DNA of 64,000 bases from Aliihoeflea sp023389195. GTDB lineage: Bacteria > Pseudomonadota > Alphaproteobacteria > Rhizobiales > Rhizobiaceae. This document shows, in pieces, positions 59,545 through 64,000 of the stretch. Made by a program: the position numbers and the translations under genes. The stretch spans positions 12,784 to 76,783 of the forward strand of contig JAEWET010000003.1 of the NCBI GenBank assembly GCA_023389195.1, in the 5' to 3' direction. Position 1 is the stretch's first letter. Each line of letters opens with the position of its first letter. Below the pieces are notes generated by a model that did no database searches, had not been told where the DNA came from, and saw nothing but the letters and a program-made list of their open reading frames with translations.

Positions 59545-60711
59545 ATGAAGAACGATGTCGATCGCAAGGGTATCAACACCCGCCTCGCCCATGGCGGCAA
59601 CAATCCGCGCGATTATTTCGGCTTCGTCAATCCGCCCGTCGTCCACGCTTCCACCGTACTCTTCCCCGATGCCGCGACGATGGCCTCGCGCAACCAGAAA
59701 TATACTTACGGCACCCGCGGAACGCCGACTTCCGATGCGCTCTGCCAGGCGATCGACGATCTCGAGGGCTCCGCGGGCACGATCCTCGTTCCGTCGGGCC
59801 TCGCGGCGGTGACGATTCCGCTCCTCGCCTTCCTGTCGGCCGGTGATCACGTGCTGATCGTCGATTCGATCTACAATCCGACCCGCCGCTTTGCCGATTC
59901 CATGCTGAAGCGGCTCGGCGTCGAGGTGGAATATTACGCGCCGCGCGTGGGCGCCGGAATTGCCAGGCTGATGAAGCCGAACACAAAGGTCGTCTTCACC
60001 GAAGCGCCCGGCTCCAACACGTTCGAAATGCAGGACATACCCGCGATCGCCGAGGCCGCCTATGCCGGCGGCGCGATCGTGATGATGGACAATACCTGGG
60101 CGACGCCGCTTTATTTCAAGCCGCTCGACCATGGCGTCGACATCTCGATTCATGCCGCGACGAAGTATCCCGCCGGGCATTCGGACGTACTGCTCGGCAC
60201 CGTCTCGGCCAATGCGGATTGCTGGGAGCAGCTTTGGGACACCTATCTGACGATGGGCGTGTGCTCGGCGCCCGACGACGTCTACCAGGTGCTGCGCGGC
60301 CTGCGCACCATGGGCGTGCGGCTCGAACGCCATCAGCAAAGCGCGCTGGAGCTCGCCCGCTGGCTGGAGACCCGCGACGAGGTGGCGCAGGTTCTGCACC
60401 CCGCGCTCGAAAGCCATCCCGACCACGCGATCTGGAAGCGCGATTTCTCCGGCTCGTCCGGCATCTTCTCGATCGTGCTGAAGTCGGGCGGCGAGCGTGA
60501 GGCGCATGCCTTTCTCGACGCGTTGAAGATATTCGGTCTCGGCTATTCGTGGGGCGGCTACGAGAGCCTGGCGGTCCACGTCAACCTTTCGGACCGGACC
60601 GTTTCGAAGGTCGACTATCCAGGCCCCGTCCTGCGCCTCCAGATCGGCCTCGAGGACGTCGCCGACATCAAGGCCGACATCGAAGCCGGGCTTGCCGCCC
60701 TGCGCGCCTGA
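59545..60711 (+). CDS. metC: Cystathionine beta-lyase (Cys/Met metabolism PLP enzyme)
   Basis: 388 residues. PLP lysine in HAATKYPAGHSDVLLG (~residue 207) and family motifs YTYGTRGTPTSDAL, VPSGLAAVTIPLLAFLSAGD and VFTEAPGSNTFEMQD. The sequence without the Glu found in gamma-lyases favours beta-lyase, but substrate range is not certain from sequence. It cleaves cystathionine to homocysteine for methionine synthesis. It is monocistronic, followed by tRNA-Pro. Confidence 0.9.
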   Translation: MKNDVDRKGINTRLAHGGNNPRDYFGFVNPPVVHASTVLFPDAATMASRNQKYTYGTRGTPTSDALCQAIDDLEGSAGTILVPSGLAAVTIPLLAFLSAGDHVLIVDSIYNPTRRFADSMLKRLGVEVEYYAPRVGAGIARLMKPNTKVVFTEAPGSNTFEMQDIPAIAEAAYAGGAIVMMDNTWATPLYFKPLDHGVDISIHAATKYPAGHSDVLLGTVSANADCWEQLWDTYLTMGVCSAPDDVYQVLRGLRTMGVRLERHQQSALELARWLETRDEVAQVLHPALESHPDHAIWKRDFSGSSGIFSIVLKSGGEREAHAFLDALKIFGLGYSWGGYESLAVHVNLSDRTVSKVDYPGPVLRLQIGLEDVADIKADIEAGLAALRA

Positions 60712-60788
60712 GAATCCGGCCCGATTGCGTATTTCCCCTTGCGAACGGCCTGCCGACCAACTAGGCAGGCTGCGTCCGCAGTGACCGT

Positions 60789-60865
<77 letters not shown>

Positions 60866-60889
60866 TGCGGCCCGAACGGAGTATGATCG

Positions 60890-61195
60890 ATGTCCGCACG
60901 TATCTTCAGCCCCGCCAAGACGGCGATGCAGTCCGGCAAGGCCAAGACCGGGTTCTGGGTGCTCGAATTCGATCCCGAACAGCCGCGCAAGATCGACCCG
61001 CTGATGGGCTACACGTCGTCGGGCGACATGAAGAGCCAGATCCGCCTGACCTTCGAGACGAAGGAAGAGGCCGTCGCCTATGCCCAGCGCAACGGCATCG
61101 CCTTCCGCGTTCAGGAGCCGAAGGACGCGCGCCGCCGGCAGATTTCCTATGCCGAGAATTTTCGCTACGATCGCAAGATCCCCTGGACGCACTGA
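60890..61195 (+). CDS. NADH dehydrogenase accessory subunit NDUFS4-like (ETC complex I)
   Basis: 101 residues: RIFSPAKTAMQSGKAKTGFW at the start, then MGYTSSGDMKSQIRLTFET and a C-terminal end KIPWTH, the ETC_C1_NDUFA4/NDUFS4 pattern (PF04800). In alphaproteobacteria it is a supernumerary complex I subunit shared with mitochondria. It lies between two tRNA genes. The zf-CHCC protein at 52877 is the matching NDUFS6-like subunit. Confidence 0.92.
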   Translation: MSARIFSPAKTAMQSGKAKTGFWVLEFDPEQPRKIDPLMGYTSSGDMKSQIRLTFETKEEAVAYAQRNGIAFRVQEPKDARRRQISYAENFRYDRKIPWTH

Positions 61196-61213
61196 CAGCC
61201 CTGCCCCGGTTCA

Positions 61214-61290
61214 GGTCCCGTAGCTCAGTTGGATAGAGCACCGGCCTTCTAAGCCGATGGTCGCAGGTTCGAGTCCTGCCGGGATCGCCA
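61214..61290 (+). tRNA. tRNA-Arg (anticodon TCT)
   Basis: A 77-base cloverleaf with acceptor GGTCCCG/CGGGATC (one G-T pair), encoded CCA and T arm GGTTCGAGTCC. The anticodon loop CTTCTAA gives TCT at 61248-61250. The outermost anticodon-stem pair is a C-A mismatch (61241/61257). The accessory-looking DNA begins after it, which fits a tRNA used as integration site. Confidence 0.95.
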
Positions 61291-61356
61291 ACGATTTCAA
61301 GCACTTAGCCGCCGACGTCAACCACCTTCATGTCGCAGCATGTTGCAACTGACGAT

Positions 61357-61376
61357 CCTTGATTTTCAAGGGTTTT
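61357..61376 (+). terminator. Terminator-like hairpin after tRNA-Arg
   Basis: CCTTGA (61357-61362) pairs with TCAAGG (61366-61371) around TTT, followed by GTTTT. It lies 67 bases after tRNA-Arg and would end that transcript. Confidence 0.6.
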
Positions 61377-61465
61377 GCCTCACGCTCGGCAGCGCGACGC
61401 GACATGAAACGCAACATGCTTGCCCTTCCGCCGCCCTGCGCCACGCTTCAGTGGGCGCCTTTCGG

Positions 61466-61482
61466 TTAACTTCTCGTTAACC
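61466..61482 (+). promoter_or_regulatory. Perfect CtrA-type box (TTAA-N7-TTAACC)
   Basis: TTAACTTCTCGTTAACC matches the full alphaproteobacterial CtrA consensus TTAA-N7-TTAA. It is placed about 35-50 bases before a structured stretch that ends in a strong terminator, so it may drive a small RNA. No protein gene starts until 61673. Confidence 0.6.
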
Positions 61483-61499
61483 CTCCGCTCCTAACCTTG

Positions 61500-61590
61500 G
61501 GCTGCAAATCGCCTCCAGCGGTGACCACGGATGTACTGGCACCGCCTGTCGAGACGCTAGAAAAGGTCGGGCATGGTCCCGGCCTTTTTG
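61500..61590 (+). ncRNA. Candidate small RNA behind the CtrA box
   Basis: The start is approximate. Two hairpins are visible: GCGGTG (61518-61523) with CACCGC (61540-61545), extended by CCA/TGG pairs, and a terminator AAAAGGTCGGG (61561-61571) with CCCGGCCTTTT (61578-61588), followed by TTT. No reading frame of note crosses it. The combination of CtrA box, hairpin and Rho-independent terminator in 120 bases suggests a CtrA-controlled small RNA of about 80-90 bases. Family not recognised. Confidence 0.5.
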
Positions 61591-61672
61591 CCTTTCCAAG
61601 CGGCTTTAACCTAGACAGGCTTGCCCTTTGATTCGGCATCCGCCACGGTGTTGAAAAAGGGAGGGACGGGGT

Positions 61673-61981
61673 ATGATGAGACGGACTATGGTCGCCGTGG
61701 TGTGCTTGGTTTCGGCGTCAGCAGCACAGGCAGTCGATTTCAAACAGATGCAGCTTGCAAATGGCTTGGTCGAGATCATGAACAAGGCCAGCCCGTGTGG
61801 CTACGAGATCGACGACACGGCATTGGAAGCCTACTATGTCGACAACGGCCTTGCGACACCGGAACTGCTATCATTCATCTCTGCCGGCGTCTCGCTTTCA
61901 GAATATGACGATCCGCCATCTTCGTCGGATTGCACGCTAGCGCGCACGACTGCGCGTGCCATTGGAATTTTGACTCAATGA
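61673..61981 (+). CDS. Small exported hypothetical protein
   Basis: 102 residues; the purine-rich GGGAGGGACGGGG just before the ATG is a good ribosome-binding region. A signal peptide (TMVAVVCLVSASAAQA) is clear. The mature part has two cysteines (SPCGYEIDD and SSDCTLART) that could form a disulfide. No family is recognised. It is the first gene after the sRNA candidate and its upstream stretch 61591-61672 may hold its promoter. Confidence 0.65.
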   Translation: MMRRTMVAVVCLVSASAAQAVDFKQMQLANGLVEIMNKASPCGYEIDDTALEAYYVDNGLATPELLSFISAGVSLSEYDDPPSSSDCTLARTTARAIGILTQ

Positions 61982-62068
61982 AGTGTCGTCCGGTGCGGCA
62001 GGACTGGCACTGATCCGATATTGAAGCTCTAACTTACCCCAGCAGCGAGCCACGCTGGAAAGGCCGTG

Positions 62069-62539
62069 ATGCATCCAAGATTTGCCGCCACAGTAGAAAC
62101 GCTTCATCCGTCATTTGAGCGCCTAATGGTGATGACGCCGGTGAGCCAAGGCCGGCTCCCGCGTGACATGCCCAAGAGCGGGGTCTACCTGTTCAGCGAA
62201 AATGGCCGGCATCTATACGTTGGGAGGTCCAACGGTCTGCGTGCTCGATATGGAAGGCATTGCCTGCCCGGCGCTACTCACAGAATGGCGGCATTCGCCT
62301 TCCGGCTCGCACGCGAGGCCACCGGTCGCACAGTAGCGAGCTACAAGGTCGGCACCGACAGCCGTGCTGGTCTTATCACCAATGCTGCGTTCCTCGAGGC
62401 CTTCACTAGTGCGAAAGCACGCATACGGGCCATGGACTATAGGTTCGTTGAAGAAGCTGACCAGACGCGGCAAGCCCTGCTCGAAATCTATTGCGCCGTC
62501 GTTTTGGGCACTCCCTACAATACCTTCGCCACGAGCTGA
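62069..62539 (+). CDS. GIY-YIG domain protein
   Basis: 156 residues from the ATG at 62069, with AAGG six bases upstream. The GIY-YIG core shows GVYLFSENGRHLYVGRSN (GVY ... YVG), an Arg in LRARYGRHC and a late Glu/Asn pair (LLEIYCAVVLGTPYNTF). Such domains cut DNA in repair, restriction or homing enzymes. There is no extra domain, so a target cannot be inferred. It is in the accessory-looking region to the right of tRNA-Arg. Confidence 0.75.
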   Translation: MHPRFAATVETLHPSFERLMVMTPVSQGRLPRDMPKSGVYLFSENGRHLYVGRSNGLRARYGRHCLPGATHRMAAFAFRLAREATGRTVASYKVGTDSRAGLITNAAFLEAFTSAKARIRAMDYRFVEEADQTRQALLEIYCAVVLGTPYNTFATS

Positions 62540-62740
62540 TGCGTTCTAACGTCGCCCGAACGGAGCGGACCGATCCGCGCCCACGCCCGTCGACTGTGTC
62601 TCGCGGCTCTTGCTCATGAGGCGACGGCGGAGGAAGCTCGAAAGGCGTTCGTCGCCTTTGCTCGAATGATGAATGTACTCGAACCGACTTTTGATCCGGT
62701 GCCGGGCTACGACATAGCGAACCCTACGGACCAGCGTTGA
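62540..62740 (+). pseudogene. Coding-like fragment without a start codon
   Basis: The frame directly after the GIY-YIG stop stays open for 66 codons to the TGA at 62738-62740 but has no normal start before an internal ATG at 62666. It reads RLCLAALAHEATAEEARKAF and then VAFARMMNVLEPTFD, similar in style to small rhizobial helical proteins with an A-x-x-C-R-x-L-A pattern. It may be a remnant of such a gene. Confidence 0.35.
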
Positions 62741-62800
62741 GGGAGAAGGCCACCGCCGCGTCAATCCCAAAATACCGTGACAGATCGCGGCGCCGCATTC

Positions 62801-63022
62801 ATGACAATCCTCACCCTGGCAAGTGGAACCGAGGGATCCTGGAAGATCGTTTTCGATCGTGTGGAAGCGCATCTCTATGTTTGTTTCACAGAAGACGACG
62901 CCGTGCCTGTCGACGGGATGACTGTCGAGGATTTCCTGGCGATCGTTCCTTGGACTGCGCTACACAGCGAAGCCCACCGACGCTTTATCCAACTTCTGCA
63001 CGAGCTGTTTGCTAACCATTGA
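62801..63022 (+). CDS. Hypothetical small protein
   Basis: 73 residues from the ATG at 62801; a start at 62777 would add eight. The sequence is acidic with two aromatic patches (GSWKIVFDRVEAHLYVCF, and FLAIVPWTALHSEAHRR). No ribosome-binding site stands out and no family is recognised. Codon pattern looks coding, but confidence is limited. Confidence 0.45.
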   Translation: MTILTLASGTEGSWKIVFDRVEAHLYVCFTEDDAVPVDGMTVEDFLAIVPWTALHSEAHRRFIQLLHELFANH

Positions 63023-63171
63023 TGCCTGGTCAGGTCACCAACAGAACGGCGTCGACGCGAACCCCTGCTGCGGGCGACTGGCAGGTTATTCTCACCGCGC
63101 GGCTAACCTGAATTCGAATCCTTGCACTTCATCATGCGCTGCGTCAGGTTCACTGTTCGACGAGGTGCCTG

Positions 63172-63459
63172 ATGACGAACGACGACGACGATCCCATCAT
63201 TATCAACTCTCCACTGTGCCAGCGCATTGAAGGTGACCGAACCTACGTCGATGTGGAAATCTTTCGCGGCAAGGATGATGCGGGCTGGACACTTGAAGTC
63301 GTTGACGAGGAGAATGCCTCGACGGTCTACAATGAGCCTTTCGAGACCGATGAGGCTGCATTGGCCGAGGTGCTGGCCTCGATCCAGAAATATGGCATCA
63401 GGGTCTACCTTGAGAACCGCTTTCCAGACGATGACGTGGATTCAGGGACGGTTCACTAA
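63172..63459 (+). CDS. Hypothetical acidic protein
   Basis: 95 residues with GAGG about six bases before the ATG. It is strongly acidic (MTNDDDDPIII start, ENRFPDDDVDSG end) and has a central segment VDVEIFRGKDDAGWTLEVVD that looks like a small beta sheet, followed by a helix. Small proteins of this plan are common in rhizobia without known role. Not recognised further. Confidence 0.6.
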   Translation: MTNDDDDPIIINSPLCQRIEGDRTYVDVEIFRGKDDAGWTLEVVDEENASTVYNEPFETDEAALAEVLASIQKYGIRVYLENRFPDDDVDSGTVH

Positions 63460-63535
63460 TGTTGTTGTGCGCCCCTTTCTAGTGTCGGCCGGAATTCGAC
63501 GCTGAACAAATGTTTAGCCGTACTTTGGCGGTGGA

Positions 63536-63859
63536 ATGAAGAAATTTGCGCCCTCCGGGCTAGCGGTCATCGCGCTACTCATTACCGGTTGGGTATTGTT
63601 CGGCGACATTCTCGGGCCGCTGTACTTCATCTTCATCTTGTCGGACCGACTGGGAGCGCCCCTTTGGCAAATGGCGGCAGCTTTCGGTGTTGCCGCTGCC
63701 TCGCTTGTGTTTTTCCCGCCATTAAAGAGCTACATCAGGCCGCTCCTCCGTCCCGCAGCGTTCGTAGCGTCGTCCCTTATCTTGGCGGTGTTCCTTGTTG
63801 GGACTTACGTCGATGTTTTGAGACGCATCGAGGTCAATGCGTTCGCGGCGGTGGCCTGA
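63536..63859 (+). CDS. Hypothetical membrane protein truncated by an IS element
   Basis: 107 residues with three hydrophobic segments (LAVIALLITGWVLFGDILG, MAAAFGVAAASLVFFPPL, FVASSLILAVFLVGTY). The stop codon TGA at 63857-63859 is also the first three bases of the IS3-type element end, so the original C-terminus is probably lost. No family is recognised. Confidence 0.55.
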   Translation: MKKFAPSGLAVIALLITGWVLFGDILGPLYFIFILSDRLGAPLWQMAAAFGVAAASLVFFPPLKSYIRPLLRPAAFVASSLILAVFLVGTYVDVLRRIEVNAFAAVA

Positions 63860-64000
63860 CCCCATAGGGTGGTCCGGTTTCAATCTTAGTGCATGATGGG
63901 CATCTGGGCCATCGCCTGGGCAGATGGGGGTGCCGATCCGGGTGATTGTCCGGGCCAGACGATTGCCTCCGGTGCCGGCGGCTTGTAGCCGAGCGATGAG
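63857..64000. mobile_element. End of an IS3-family insertion sequence
   Basis: The presumed terminal inverted repeat begins TGACCCCATAGGGTGGTCC at 63857, with the TG end typical of IS3-family elements, 27 bases beyond the transposase stop codon. The rest of the element lies outside the window, so the second end and target duplication cannot be seen. Confidence 0.65.
63886..64000 (-). CDS. IS3-family transposase OrfB, C-terminal end (partial)
   Basis: The last 38 codons of the frame, ending at TAA (63886-63888). It reads SSLGYKPPAPEA near the window edge, the C-terminal motif of IS3-family integrase-type transposases, then a Pro/Met-rich tail (MAQMPIMH). The catalytic DDE region is outside the window. 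Confidence 0.8.
   Translation of the reverse strand, partial: SSLGYKPPAPEAIVWPGQSPGSAPPSAQAMAQMPIMH

Overview
The window is a high-GC alphaproteobacterial chromosome segment, most likely from the order Hyphomicrobiales (Rhizobiales). Evidence is the gene content and order: cytochrome bc1 chaperone, DUF177, plsX, fabH, ihfA, MerR and tRNA-Pro in a row; glyA-nrdR-ribD-ribE-ribH-nusB; an aapJQMP amino-acid transporter; an LdtR/L,D-transpeptidase pair; a Bpt leucyltransferase; and an NDUFS4-type complex I subunit. No rRNA is present, so genus is not claimed. A long palindromic intergenic repeat at 33775-33962 recalls repeats common in Mesorhizobium-like genomes, from memory only.

Layout. 1-9234: tail of a DUF2842 gene, then a surface-polysaccharide locus (deacetylase, CelD-type acetyltransferase, Wzz-like chain-length protein with a degraded kinase domain, Wza-like lipoprotein, GT4 glycosyltransferase, polyprenyl-phosphate sugar transferase, O-antigen polymerase/ligase). 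9249-15343: tRNA-Pro(GGG), MerR regulator, ihfA, fabH, plsX, an apparently inserted P-loop gene, DUF177, bc1 chaperone and, divergently, bamE. 15412-23812: a minus-strand block of hppA, an MFS gene, nusB, ribH, two tiny membrane-protein genes, ribE, ribD, nrdR and glyA, most joined by 1-4 base overlaps. 24002-32462: L,D-transpeptidase and its regulator ldtR, a DUF6163-like gene, hemB, a diguanylate cyclase, an RDD protein, bpt, a HerA-like ATPase and a flavin oxidase-like protein. 32693-38556: sulfate ABC transporter operon and a DEAD-box helicase. 38590-54940: PepSY protein, parC, DUF922 protein, pyroglutamyl peptidase, aspS, a parDE toxin-antitoxin pair, an MFS gene, rnd, ppk-ppx, a zinc-finger protein, a flavin monooxygenase and a TIGR02117 protein. 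54943-61290: aapJQMP, metC, tRNA-Pro(TGG), complex I subunit and tRNA-Arg(TCT).

Right of tRNA-Arg (61291-64000) the character changes: short orphan genes, a probable small RNA behind a perfect CtrA-type box, a stand-alone GIY-YIG protein, a coding-like fragment, and the end of an IS3-family element that appears to have cut into a membrane-protein gene and supplied its stop codon. This looks like accessory DNA next to a tRNA.

Most of the window is conserved core metabolism. The less ordinary material is: the two tiny coupled membrane proteins inside the riboflavin operon (19953-20287); the CtrA-box/sRNA candidate (61466-61590); paired CtrA-like boxes before ldtR (26166-26217); strong hairpins placed just after the binding-protein gene in both ABC transporter operons, one followed by a 188-bp element with perfect 23-bp terminal inverted repeats; and the pseudo-kinase co-polymerase of the polysaccharide locus.
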